Positions 11,800-22,974 of a stretch of DNA of 64,000 nt are shown here, one piece after another; position 1 is the stretch's first letter; each line of letters starts with the position of its first letter. The stretch is from Gnetum montanum (lineage: Eukaryota > Streptophyta > Gnetopsida > Gnetales > Gnetaceae): NCBI GenBank assembly GCA_015680685.1, contig MNCI01016243.1:32548-96547 (forward strand), written 5' to 3'. The position numbers and the translations under genes were made by a program. The notes below the pieces were generated by a model. That model worked only from the letters and a program-made list of their open reading frames with translations. It made no database searches and was not told the origin of the DNA.

Positions 11800-12865
11800 A
11801 TGAAAATAAAATTTGCAACATAAAAAATTCTAGTAGGATCCCTAGTGAGTGAGAAAAAATATCTGCTATGTCCATCATGGGTCTTAGATTAGCATGAATA
11901 TCGATATCCACACATTTTAGCAAAATTACAAGATTTTGATGTTGATGTATTATGCTTACAAGAAGTCTTGCCATGATAATTTCTATACGAATTCGAAACA
12001 AACATGGAAAAGATGGGATGTAGAGGTATTTACAAGCAAAAAGGTTCCTATGAGAGTTCTTCTTTTAAGCCATATAGATTAGCATGTTGTAGAAATCACA
12101 ACATGGATTATTGTGCAATCTTTTGTAAAGAAGCCAAGTATAAATTGGTATAAATATTTGAATGAATTTTAGAAAATATGATTTTTGAAATTCCAAAAAT
12201 TTAAGCAATGAAAAGAAAAGATTAGTCAAGATTTTGGAAAAATCACATATCCTTGGCATTTATTTTAAAAATTTAGTTATTAAGAAGTGTATGCATATTT
12301 TATTTCCAAACCAGTATGTTTAGATGTTGGACTATGTCAAGGAGCATAGTTGATTAAGAAAATACAAGAAAGTTTCACGAATAAGTTATTGCTAAGTTAT
12401 ACTAATTTAGCTCCATTTATTCTTTGTGGAGACTTCAATGAAAAAGTTGGAAGTAGTATTTATCAATTCTTAAAATATGGATCTATAAAGAAATCTTTGC
12501 AAGATGAACCTGACTTGAAGAATATTTTTTCATCAACTTAGCATGCAATTCCATTAACTAGTGCATATTTTGCTTACTTTGAATCTTTAGTAGATAAATT
12601 AGACTCTATATTTCAAGAACAAATGATGTTGATGGATAACACTAATCAAGAACCTCAATTTACCGATTACTCTATTATGATTAATAAGGATGGATCAACA
12701 ACATTCTTCATTGAGACTTCGGATTTTATTTGGTACAATGTTTAATTCTTTGAAGTTACCAAGTTACTAGAGTTAATTTTTAAAAATGAAGTTTAGAAGA
12801 ATCAAGATCATGCCCATCCCAAACAAGACCATCTGATCACCTACCACTTATGATAGAATTACAAT
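11800..12865 (+). pseudogene. Intronless CCR4/nocturnin-type nuclease (EEP domain) fragment
   Basis: Read across frameshifts and stops, this stretch follows the order of a CCR4-type exonuclease-endonuclease-phosphatase domain. The blocks are KIKFAT.NILVGSLV (11800), LQDFDVDVLCLQEV with the catalytic-type E (about 11930-11970), DYCAIFCKEAKYKLV (about 12100), PFILCGDFNEKVGSSIYQFL with the GDFN metal/DNase motif (about 12410), PLTSAY, FTDY and FIETSDFIWYN (about 12550-12740), and a terminal PSDHLPLMIEL (about 12832-12861). Family members are mRNA deadenylases. Plant CCR4 homolog 4 has the most similar layout as I remember it. The domain runs as one intron-free block of normal length, which suggests a processed retrocopy or transduced cDNA. 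It sits inside LTR element E. It is not functional. Confidence 0.72.
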
Positions 12866-13313
12866 TACTCTGATTAGTTCATAAGGTTGATTAAGATCAA
12901 GAAGTATCTCACTCTTACTTTAATTGATGATCTTATTATTTTATTCATTATTTATTTTATATTTCAATTAAATAAGTAAAATATCTATGATAATATAAAT
13001 TGGGGATAAATAATTTTCCCTACCTTCAATTAGGTAACTAGATCTAACTTGCACTTTGTGTGACCCTAGTTAGGACTGCTAAGTAGTGGTTGATAAATCT
13101 TTAATTCACCTTTTGTCATTATCTTAGAAAATGAAGTATCAAGAAATTAATATTTAATTTTACATATGATTTTACAATTTTTTTTTGTAGAATAAGTAAG
13201 AAATAACATCAAGTTTAAAGGAGAAATCAAATTATTAAAGCAAAATATCATGAAAAAAAGCATTGTAGCTGGAAAAAGATAGATAACGTGGACTCATTCA
13301 AGAACAAATGAAA
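12866..13313 (+). other. AT-rich interior of element E
   Basis: No gene or repeat is visible between the nuclease fragment and the purine-rich tract at 13314-13329 that precedes the 3' LTR. Confidence 0.4.
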
Positions 13314-13329
13314 TACAAGAGGGTTAGAT

Positions 13330-13883
13330 TGTCACATCCCCATTCCCAAGTGATATTTTTATTGAATGAAGATGGTATCTCTTCATAACAATTATTATTA
13401 TCATCTTAAGAAGACCCAAAAGGGTAGTTGTGATAAGACTCAAAAGGGTGCATTGTAATAATGGACATGTCTCTTAATGTAACCTTTGGGGGTTTGATCT
13501 AATGGATTTATACATGGGGCTATAGGTTTTACTAGCATGGAATGGTGAAACTAGTACAAGAAAGTCATAAGAAGTTAGGTGAGGTGGGACAGGAAGTGAA
13601 CTAGTCATCCCTCCTCGCTGGGTTATAGGCCTAACTATGGTGGCAATGTTGGATTGCCTCTAAGGGATAGATGCCAAAGGAAGCAAACCTCAATAAAAAA
13701 TCTTAGAGCATGATCCAGATACGTTATCCATATCAATAAAGCATTCTTTTCTTTCTCTTTCTACATTTTTCCTATTATTTCCTTTATACATAATGTTGAA
13801 TATCACATATATTTTGCATTTGGCATATCTTCTAATATATCATATATTTGACATTTTCCATGACATTTGAGGATGGTATGTCA
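13330..13883 (+). repeat. 3' LTR of element E
   Basis: This is the direct repeat of 8369-8938. It begins TGTCACATCCCC after a purine-rich stretch (AATACAAGAGGGTTAGAT) and ends GGTATGTCA. Substitutions against the 5' copy are frequent, which implies an old insertion. Confidence 0.8.
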
Positions 13884-13914
13884 TACTTGGAATATTTTAG
13901 TTTTCATTCTAGCA
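13884..13914 (+). repeat. Last ~30 bp of element A 3' LTR
   Basis: After element E the sequence resumes with acttggaatattttagttt and ends in agca. It lines up with acttggaactttcaattttt at the end of the G LTR (54490) and with the TAGTCGCTACA ends of the minus-strand LTRs. This places element E inside the A LTR. The match is short. Confidence 0.5.
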
Positions 13915-13970
13915 ATCAAAATTTCTAGGTCCAACACTATTGAAATTGGAATATTGTATCAACACCTCAT

Positions 13971-15523
13971 GACTATGCTGGCCAACATAGTTAAAGGTTG
14001 GCTTAGCATAGTTAGATCAAAACCTATGTTTTTCATGGTTGAAACAAGTCAAACTGCAATTAGCTTTAGGGTTTAAGTGTTCTAGCTCTACCATCAATCC
14101 TTTTGATTATTTTGAGTGCTACTTTGATGATCAAGCACCTTGGAACATGGACTACACTAAGACTACATTGACCAACATAGTAATAAGCCTGCCTCAACAT
14201 GGTCACATGAAATCTAATCTTCCCATGATCAAAACAAGGTAAAATCACAACTATGTAGTGTCAATTAGGGTTTCAAGTGTCTTAATTTAAGGTTTTCAAA
14301 TGTAAACACATCAATTTCATGAATTCTCAATCATGACTATGCTGGGAGTACATTGTCTAAGATAGTCATGGCCTTACTCAAGGTAGTCATGTGCAAAATC
14401 TAGCTATTGGTGGATTTCTATGGTCAATTGACATGTTTCTTAAGCTCTTAAGGTTATCGATTCTTCTAGCTAGGGTCCTAACTGAAGATGGATGATTTTA
14501 AAGGCCATTAAGGCTTTGAAATAATCATATCCTAATTTTACTATGTTGGCTAGCATAGTTTAGCCTAAACTTAGCATAGTCGGGATGGATCTAGTGTTTT
14601 CATCATCAAAACAAAGTGAATTTGCAATTTGATAAGGCTATACAAGGTCATGGATTTTCAAGTTAGGTTTTGGACTATTTTGATTGTCAAATCACCATTT
14701 GAATGAACCTTCAACCATGACTTGATTGAGACTTTGCTAGCTAGCATAGTTCAAGCTTACTCTATCATATTCATAATATGGAATTTAAATTTTGATATAA
14801 TCCTATGATCAATTGACTAGGTTTTCAAGTTCTAAGGCCACTGATATCGAAAACTATGGTTGTAGGCTTAAAATTGTTAGTTTTGATAGTCAATTTGATG
14901 TCATAATGGTCAAACACCACTAGACTATGTTGGCTAGCATGGTTACAATGTGGATGTGGGATGTATGATGAGTATTGACTATTTCTAACTAAGATTGTAG
15001 GGTTTAGAGATCTTTGGAGTTTGTGGTAGTGTTTTGGTGCTAGTCTAGTGTTTTTAGAAGGGAATTTAACAAGTTGGAATCCTAGTTTGGTGTTTTGGAA
15101 GTGTGACTATGTTGGGACTACATTAGCTAGTGTAGTCACAAGCTTCCTCAAAATAGCCACATAATGAAATGGAATTTGGCTTGTTTCTACTTCATAGTTT
15201 ATCAATGCATGATTACCTAAGGTCCTAGAGTGAAGTTAATGTCAAAATGTGTCAATTTGAAGGCCATTTTAGATCTTTAATGTTTATTTATTATCCAACT
15301 ACTAGTTACTGCACTAGCTAATGTAGTCGAGACTTGGCTTTAGCATATGCATGCAAAACAAAATTGAATTTTGATAAATTTTAACATGTTTCATGTAATT
15401 CTAGAGCTATCAGATCTCCTAGCTAGGATTTGATATATGAAGCTATCATTCTAGAGTTAACTGGCATCTTGGTTAATATTTGGAAACCTCTTCCTACTAG
15501 TGACTATGCTAGCTAGTGTAGTC
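13971..15523. repeat. Array of nine hairpins spaced about 191 bp (element X)
   Basis: Inverted repeats of the GACTA...TAGTC kind start near 13971, 14161, 14335, 14540, 14729, 14933, 15117, 15304 and 15502. Their gaps are 174-205 bp and average 191 bp. The copy at 15502-15523 is a near-perfect 22-bp palindrome made of GACTATGCTAG and CTAGTGTAGTC. Two single arms follow near 15725 and 15860. The flanks are G/T-rich, the reverse of the A/C-rich array at 130-1704, so the two arrays appear to be inverted copies of one family. Confidence 0.7.
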
Positions 15524-16160
15524 AGGTTGCTTGTTAGCATAGTTGCCAAAATTAATAGGTTTTGGAATGCGTTGTTGCCTATGTCTTTGTTGAGTTTCCA
15601 TCAATGTTAACACCAAGTTTTCCATTGTGGGCATAGGGGTTTATGGCATGGATGAAGAATTGGAAGGTTGGTTTTAGAAATAATTAGGATTTTGAAATTC
15701 ATTTAAAGGCTTATGGATAATTCAAACCTAGCGTAGTCACCCTAGGAAACTTGAAATCCAAGTGTATTAGGATTTTCATTAGCATTCTTCCTATGCATCT
15801 AGTGGGACCCATCTTAAATTTAAATTTTTTGATGCATCAGGTTCCCACTCACCCAGCATAGTCACACTTACGAATTTTGATCATTAAGTTCAATGACACT
15901 TGGAAGAGTGTTTTGAAAAACTAGGGTTTTCCAAGGAGGTGCATAAGTTTGGAAGTGTGTTTCAGAAAATAATTTTAAACAAATCATTCTTTTCTTACCA
16001 CTCTCAAGATCTAGTGCCTTAGATCAGAGCTTTGCATCTACTCTAGCACCTACAACCCTCATCCTTAGTGTAGTTGAACTTTTTCTACCTAAGAGGCTAG
16101 CATAGTTACTTCAAAAGGCTCAAGAATTCCAAAACATCAACCTCTTTTACATTGGTTGCT
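15524..16160 (+). other. Spacer between hairpin array and antisense gene, element X
   Basis: No ORF of note is present. Two isolated hairpin arms (gcgtagtcac, gcatagtcac) continue the array. A promoter for the downstream exons would be expected here, but I cannot point to a clear TATA box. Confidence 0.35.
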
Positions 16161-16163
16161 ACT

Positions 16164-19159
16164 ATGTTGAAGAGGAGAGCTACCATCAACAAGAATCCTA
16201 GTTTAGAGGAGGCTAATGCTACTACCTAGATCCTCTTTAATCTTTCATGCCCTATTATTATTAGGAGCTCCAACACCATGACTCCCAGGTACACAAGTTC
16301 TAACTCTTTTGAATGGAATTTTCCTTTGGAACCTAGGTGTTTTTGGTAGTAGTGTTGTGTGTGTTTGTTATTTTTTAATTCCTAAAAATATTGCTAATAT
16401 ATAGGCCATTTCTATGGGTTCTTAGTATTTCTTGGATTGTGGGATTGGTGTTTGTTGAATGGAAAATTTATTTTTGTTGCTTTTGGGCACTTTTATGTGT
16501 TTTGGTTTAAAAAAGAAACATCAATTTTGGATTTTTTTTTCTATTCAAATAGTTCATATTTTTTAGTTTTTATGGCATAGGATTGTAGTATTATGTTTAA
16601 TAATTGAGTATACCTTTGAACTATCTGATGCTAACTTAAAGTTAATTCATTATAAACTCTTCCATAAAGCAATGTATAGTGGGTTTTCAGTTTTGGCCAT
16701 TTTTTACATGACAATTTCATGCTGTTTCACTTCAAAACAATCAAGAATTCTTTGGTTTTCTTGTTGTGGTTCATATTTTTTGTTTAAGAATTTTGATGAC
16801 TATAGATTCCTCAAATTTGGATGTATAGTTAATTCTTGGTAAATTGTTTTCTAAGCTTGTGCAAAATGGGGATTTGCTATCATGGCCAAGTTTATATCAA
16901 TTTGGCAATGTTTTTTGCAAAAACATATAAGAATGTTTATGGTTTATAGTTTTAGGTGGTTAGCTTATGGTTTAACAATGACTATGAAATCAGTGAATTT
17001 GGTTATGTGGTTGATTTTTAATGAATTTTTTAGTGACCTACTCAAAGTGTAATCTTTTGGTTGTTATGTTTTACCCCTATGAAGAAGGGTAATGTTGGTA
17101 CCCTAGAAAATTTTTCCATCTAATGTCCCATCATCTTGAGGCTACTATAAGGTGTTAGGAATGGTTTGGAAGTTGTTTTAGCTAAGTTAAAATATTTTTA
17201 TTTTTTTTATGGATTGTCTAATCTGGCTATTTTCCACAGTTTTAGTTTTGTTGTGAAGTTTATGATGGCATGTTGTTATGCTATTGGTTGGTGTTTTAAG
17301 TTTTTTTCTAATCTTGAAACCCCATCATAGTAAGCCAGTTTTATTAAATTCTTATGCTCGCATAATTTCTAGAATTAGAAAAAATTTTAGTTGTAATCTA
17401 TCATTTTCATTTTGGTGTGAATTTTTCTATATAGTTGCAATTTTGACCATGAAAATTGCAAACCTTGTTCTCTATACATGCCACATTGATGTTGATGTTG
17501 GTGTTGATTTTTATGCTTAAAGGTTCATGAAGTTGTTTATACATTATGTTTTAGTTGTAAATAGTCATTTTGAATTTTAGCAAATTTTAACTAGGCCTCC
17601 TAGCAGTTTTACTATGGCTAATTTCACCATTAACTATGATGCTTAGTAAAATTGTGAAAACTTCAAGTTGGTTTTTGGATTGTTTTAGTTGGTACAAGAT
17701 AGTTCTCATGCCTTTGATTTTTTACATAAAAAGCTTTTATACTTTTATGCATATCTTAGCATGAAAACTACCATCAGTCAATATTAGGCCGCTTGGTTGT
17801 ACTTGGTATTTAGGTGAAAGTCTAAGTGTTGAAACTATGGTTTGGTTGTTTGGAATGGAATGGTAATGTTGACATTGATATTATAGATATTTTTGGCTAT
17901 TTAAAGTTTTTTTGTATTTGTTTATTACTGTTAATGATTGTAATGGTTATTATTGTGTGTGTAGGGTCTTCCTAAAGACCATGCTAGAGCTAATAGAGCT
18001 TGTGGGATTACTATGTTGCATCCATACCTTGGGACCTAACACTCCACCTTCCATATAACTTTGAAGTATGGCTCTTTATGGTTTAGGCCTAGGGCACAAG
18101 AGTTCTTCGAATTCCTAGTATAGAACTTTAGCATGATGATATGGTCATACTTGTCAACCCACATAGCTATTGTTATTGTTGAGAGCTTATTACCTTAATT
18201 GTCTAGCTTAATCATCAAGTTTATAGAAGAAAATCTTGAGACACATGCAGAGGGCAAGGTTGTTGATAGCACTCATAGAAGAAGAACTCGTAAGCTATCC
18301 AAGATTTTGGACATCCTAGAATTCAACCTGTACAACACTAACCACAACTTACTACTTGGAAATTAGGCTCACATAATGTTCCAAAACCCTCCTGATATTA
18401 TTTACCATGTGGAAGGGTAAGCATGATTTCAAGTTTTTGTTTTTGTCTACTTTAGTTATTGGTTTTGCTAGGCTATTTGGTTTTATCACTTTCTTGCTTG
18501 GATTGGTGCACTTGTAGTATAGGGTGGATGACAAGGGGTACATCAAGTAGGATGAGCTCCTACCCTTAGCCTAAAAAACATTGAAGGTTTTCACCAAGAG
18601 TGCCATGGTGAGGCTTGTGATGGTGGAACAACTAAGAGGTGACCTAGGAAGATACATCACACAGTACTTCAAAGCCAACCAACATTGTGTAGCCAATGGG
18701 ATAGCACATGGTTGGTGGAATAAATCAAATTTGGCCTGCATACCCATTGAAGGCTCCTTGTCACCCTCTAGTAAGAATGATAAGAGTTATTTTTTATATA
18801 TATTTTGGTTCTTTATATCAACATTTTCATGGCTGCATGATTGTAGGCTACTTAGACTTTGAATGTCTAAATGGTTTTATTAGCTAGATTTGGCTATAAA
18901 TTTGGTTTTGATGTTGTTATACTTGATATATTTTTGTCTTTACATTTTTATGTTTATGCTAATTAGTCTTTTGTTGTATCTTAGATAATGCCACCTCCTC
19001 CACCATCATAGTTGTTATTTCAGGGTACTTCAAGGAGACTTTGATCCTTAAGTATGAAAAGGGAAATTTGGCATAGTAGTGGTTGGCTAGTAGGATGCCC
19101 AAAAATGTCCAAGAAAACATTACTGATTCAAGTATGCTTGATCTATTCATGGTCCCTAG
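16164..19159 (+). pseudogene. FCP1/NIF-like multi-exon gene carried by element X (truncated)
   Basis: At least four exons with GT-AG borders can be read: about 16164-16288, 17965-18416, 18518-18770 and 18985-19159. Introns are about 1676, 101 and 214 bp. Exon 2 encodes FRPRAQEFFEFL, then NFSMMIWSYLSTH, then IVIVESLL, which resembles the RPG..EFL / VWSS part of FCP1/NIF-type HAD phosphatases. The catalytic DxDxT motif is not seen. Exons 3 and 4 align with exons of the better copy at 27087-31790 in element B (shared LLPLA, then WL and DLF positions). Stops interrupt each exon. The copy is cut at 19160 by the 3' LTR of element B. In a minus-strand element this gene is antisense. The domain name is a tentative recognition; the exon-by-exon match to the B copy is the firmer point. 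Confidence 0.5.
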
Positions 19160-19810
19160 TGTAGCGACTAAAAAAGTCAATGGCTGGAAACACCGAGAGG
19201 TTTTCGGTCAAATAGTCTTAACCCTGGATCCCTACAAGGGTCATCCTGGATAAAATGCAAGCGGGGTGCCCTGAACGGTCTAGTTGATCAAATAGGGACT
19301 TAGTCAGTGTCACTAAATCTTATGTAAATGTTTAATATGGAAACGTGTAAAATAATAATTATTAAATGCAAGGAAGTGAAAACAATATAGAATGCAATGA
19401 TAAGTATGAAAATAAAGCGAACTAGAGTTAAGAAATCTACCGCTTCAAGATTATGGATTTACTTTGAAAAGATGGATACAATCGGTTACACAACACTGGC
19501 AAGCACAGAGATCCCAAAAGTAACCAAGACATTCAAAGCAAGCCAACTATGTGCTTCAATGTAGACTTAAGAGCCAATAATGTGAAATCCTACAAAGCCA
19601 ACTTGTTGACTTTGTTCATAAATTGCTAACTATATTTGCCAACTAGGGATTTTTTTTACCCACCCTTTGCACAAATTTGCTAACCAAAAATTTCTAAGGT
19701 TTTCCAAACAAATTTTTCCAATGTTTGCCAACCAATTTCCCAAAAGCTAAAATTTTTGACAAACACTAGAATTGCCAATTTGGCAACCCTTTGAGCATTT
19801 CTTGTCGGGG

Positions 19811-19818
19811 TATTTATA
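19811..19818 (-). promoter_or_regulatory. TATA box in element B LTR
   Basis: The minus strand reads CCCTATAAATACC. The same box recurs in the C1 LTR (48761-48768) and the C2 LTR (52627-52634), so it is a conserved Pol II promoter element of this LTR family. Confidence 0.7.
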
Positions 19819-20089
19819 GGGCTAGGACGATGCGAGAAGTGAGGACTAGATGACACATGTATTGGACCCAGAAGATGTTGACATGTCCATACTACATGAA
19901 CATGCAAAGTCGGTCGTGAATCTGTCACACTGCAATTACGCTGTCGGAACTAAAGATGTTGGGATCAAGTGTGCCAACGATACAAACAAGGAGTGAAGCA
20001 TACTGAGGTAGCACAACTTCCTACTACACTGTTCTACATTGTGGAGTGTAGCATGTTGGCAAAGCATAGCTTCTTGCTATGCTGTGCTA

Positions 20090-20790
20090 TGCTCAATTGC
20101 CTACTACATTGTGTTATTCTTTGGAGTGTAGCATGTCGGCGTAGCGTAGCTACTTGCTACGCTGTGCTATACTATGTAGCGTAGAAACCAGTTCAAAGAA
20201 GAAATTTGTATTGGAGGTAATTGCATGTGCTGGAAACCTTTGAAGTGTTTTGGCTGGTTCTACATATTTACTATGCTATTCTATGCTACATAGTGTAGCA
20301 TAGCGTAGCAACTAGCTTTAACTGTGATTTGCGTTTCAGTTGTAAATGTTTGTTTGAAGATCATGCTGACAATCTGTAACCTTTGCTCTTTGTGACATGA
20401 AGATTTTTAATTTGCTGATCCTACATTTTGAGATGCCTTTTGTCTTTCTTGCATCATCGCTATGTCGTGCTACGCTATGCAACATAACATAGGGTAGCAG
20501 CCAAAATAGCCTACTTTTTGCTTAATCTGCCACTTTTCTAGTAAGGGGAACTTTGCTGAAGGACTTGATGTTAAAAAAGACAACTATTTTTGAAGGCTAG
20601 AGTGCTTTCTGAGTGCAATTGGAATCACTAGGTAAGTTGGGCCTTTCTATTTTGCCTTTCCTACACTGTGCTACACTGCATAGTGTACCGTAGTGTAGCA
20701 CTTCATCTTGCAAAACTTTGGTTTCCTATGCAACTGTCTTCTGAGGCCTGCTACGCTACATAGCATAGCATAGTGTAGCAAACTTCTTGA
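20090..20790. repeat. GCTACG/CGTAGC hairpin clusters in element B U3
   Basis: Five clusters near 20140, 20275, 20458, 20670 and 20749 alternate TGCTACGCTA-like and TAGCGTAGCA-like words, forming arms of 8-12 nt. The equivalent clusters in the C2 LTR lie at 53128-53740. The vocabulary differs from the GACTA/TAGTC words of elements A and X. Confidence 0.65.
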
Positions 20791-21014
20791 CTAGAAAACT
20801 TGCTGAAATGTTTTGTTGATCTTAAGCATCGTTCACAACTCTTAACATGCTTTCTGAGTGAACTATCAACTAGTTAAATTGTCTAAATCAGAAAATCTGA
20901 ACTCAGAGCATCCATTTCCTACCAAATGGTCATGAGGCTACACTTGTGGAAATGTTTGCCTCAGTTCTAGGACCCTAGTGAAGCAAGAATGCCTTGAAAC
21001 TTTAGGGTGTTTCA

Positions 21015-21032
21015 TTGGCCCCTCTTTGTTGA
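21015..21032 (-). other. Polypurine tract of element B
   Basis: The minus strand reads TCAACAAAGAGGGGCCAA directly before TGAAACACC. This fixes 19160-21014 as the 3' LTR and the element as minus-strand. Confidence 0.82.
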
Positions 21033-22370
21033 TGTCTAGAGAATGGACCCGAGAGATGCCGATAAAGAATATGAAACACCACGAAAGACAAAACGCTAAC
21101 ATCGCTCTTCAGTGATCACCAAGATGCCACTTAGCTATGCTTGAGAGTGTTGGATTGGTTATGCAGGGAAAAAGGAAGGGTTAAGCAAGGGGGAAGGAGG
21201 TTCAGAAAAATGGTAAAGATGAAACTTAGCAAAATCCCTTGTCAGAATGCTTGTGAGGGAGTTGTTTGCATGGTCATCTTTGCTTTTTCTGACCTTTAAC
21301 CTCTTGTCAAAATGGTTAGAGAAGGTTACTATGAAATAGCCTATGTGCCATTTGTTTTAGACATGTTTTTTTTTCTTTTTGTGAGCTTTTTCTCTTTTAC
21401 AATTTTGCTTTTGCTATTTTTCCATTTACATTTGCAAACAACCTTGTCGCATGATAGGCATTTCTTTCCCAGGATGAGTTGCCTATAGATGAGTCCCATG
21501 TAGCAAGTTGCGTTACACAAATCATGGACTTTGTAGTTGGGCATATCGAAGGGTATTACAGGCATCAAGAAAAGCTTGTAAAAGATATGAGAGAGTGGAT
21601 TGCGAGTGTAAGAAATAAGGTAAAGGGGATTAAGGGGGAGGATAGGATGTGCACTCCGAAGTAGCCAAGCTAATCAAGATGACCACCTTTCAACAATGTA
21701 GTGTCCTTCCACCATGGCGTAACACACCTCTGATCGATGCCCCTTTGGTACGCACCCTACAAACACAACAGAAAACAAACCAAGAGAAACAACCATGATG
21801 CAAAAAAAAGGCAAAGGTATTTCTTGCTATGGATGCTATTGGAGGTTTGGACATTATTGTTGAGGCATGCAATGTCCAAACTAGGAAGGCCAGTAGCTAC
21901 CTTAGCAGCATCAGTGTGGACGAGCTGGCATTGAGGAGGATAGGAGTTATCGTTAATGTAGATGCTCAGAAATCCTTGCCCAAGGAAAACATTATGTAAT
22001 TTAGCTGTGAGATGGGCTACCTAGTAGCTAAACATCTTTTGGGCTCAGGAGACGATGGGGGCTAGAGGATAGCAACATTGTGATTGGGCCACAATACTGT
22101 TGGAACTCCAAAGGCAGGTGCTAACTAGGGAAGCTACTACCAGGGAAATGAGCCATGGTGGTGGTAGCTCTGAAGAGTTAGCAAGATGTCATAAGACATC
22201 TCCAGAGGATCAGAAAGATGCCAAGGGAAGTGGCATTGCATATTTTCCCAAGGATGCTTTCTTAGCATCATGAACTACGTTTGGGAACTGCAACGTCCCA
22301 TCCCATGTTGGCAATGTGCATGCTCGCTTGTTTGATGATTGTGGATGCATGTTGGGGATGTGCCAAAAAC
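21033..22370 (-). other. 3' untranslated region of element B
   Basis: There is no convincing gene between the polypurine tract and the hairpin minisatellite. Parts (for example tttgtagggtgcg near 21770) correspond to 43260-43400 in element C1, which confirms the region as a family-specific 3' UTR. Small ORFs here are broken and unrecognised. Confidence 0.5.
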
Positions 22371-22373
22371 CTA

Positions 22374-22960
22374 TTTTAAGGTTCTAGTAGACCATCTGAT
22401 GTGCTAGTTTAAGGTCTTAGCAAACCATGGTGTGCTAGTTTAAGGTCGCAGACCATAGTGCTAGTTTAACATCATAGCAGATGGTGGATTAGCTAGTTTA
22501 ACATCGTAGTGGATGGTGGCTCTACTAGTTTAATGTCATAGTAGATGGTGGATAGGCCAGTTTAAAGCTTTATCAGACCATCTGTGCTAGTTTAACATCG
22601 TAGTAGATGTTCTTTTCCAGTTTTATGTCTTGGCAGATAGCCTGTGCCAATTTATAGTCATAGCGGACTGCCTTTGCCAATTTTACATCATAGCAAATGG
22701 TCTATGATAGTTTTACATCATAGCAGATGATCTATGCTAGTTTATAGTCATAGCAGATTTTCTGTGCCAGTTTATAGTTGTAGAGGACTGTCTGTTCCAT
22801 TTTATAGTCATAGCAGACTATCTGTGCTAGTTTATAGTCATGCCAGACTATCTTTGCCAGTTTTACGTCATAGTAGATGTGTGCTCACCTTTGCCAATTT
22901 TACGTCATAGCAGACGTTGGTGAAGATTTGCCAGTTTTACCTCATAGCAGATGTCTGCTT
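22374..22960. repeat. Covarying hairpin minisatellite, ~19 units of ~30 bp (element B)
   Basis: Tandem units follow the rule GCYAGTTTWA, left arm of 4-6 nt, 6-nt loop (mostly ATAGCA), right arm, then a short linker. In the regular middle part the period is exactly 30 bp. Arms vary but stay paired: ATAGTC/GACTAT at about 22803 and 22833, ACGTC/GACGT at about 22903, CATC/GATG at about 22470, 22502 and 22712, AGTC/GACT at about 22655, and GGTC/GACC at about 22444 with a shortened loop. Only two or three of about nineteen units are clearly mispaired. The array lies between the integrase stop codon and the 3' UTR. Related units occur at five or more other places in the window. Confidence 0.82.
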
Positions 22961-22974
22961 ATCTTCTTCATGCA

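Larger units (their letters stand above)
8369..13883 (+). mobile_element. Element E: non-autonomous LTR element with captured gene
   Basis: Two direct repeats of about 555-570 bp bound this unit (8369-8938 and 13330-13883). Both begin TGT(A/C)ACATCCCC and end in CA. A degenerate initiator-Met-type primer site follows the left repeat, and a purine-rich stretch precedes the right one. The 4.4 kb interior shows no gag, RT or integrase. It holds minisatellites and an intronless CCR4-type nuclease fragment. It inserted inside the 3' LTR of element A. No clean 5-bp target duplication is visible (TCTAG versus TACTT), so the exact ends are uncertain by a few bases. It resembles a large non-autonomous (LARD-like) element. 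Confidence 0.75.
19160..21014 (-). mobile_element. 3' LTR of element B
   Basis: On the minus strand it starts TGAAACACCCTAAAG next to the polypurine tract and ends TTTTTTAGTCGCTACA. A TATAAATA box lies at 19811-19818. The U3 part (about 20090-20790) carries five inverted-repeat clusters built from GCTACGCTA/TAGCGTAGC. The final 160 bp match the ends of the C1, C2 and H LTRs (gaccgttcagggcacc, gatccagggtt). It interrupts exon 4 of the element X gene, so B inserted later than X. No clear target duplication could be paired, because the other end of B is lost. Confidence 0.78.

Noticed and set aside
17278-17520. 80-codon hydrophobic plus-strand ORF
   Set aside because: It falls in the T-rich first intron of the element X gene, has no recognisable motif and shares no counterpart in the B copy.
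22374-22960. CRISPR array
   Set aside because: The repeats are degenerate, lack unique spacers of constant length, sit in plant retrotransposon DNA and have no cas genes. The unit is a hairpin tandem repeat.
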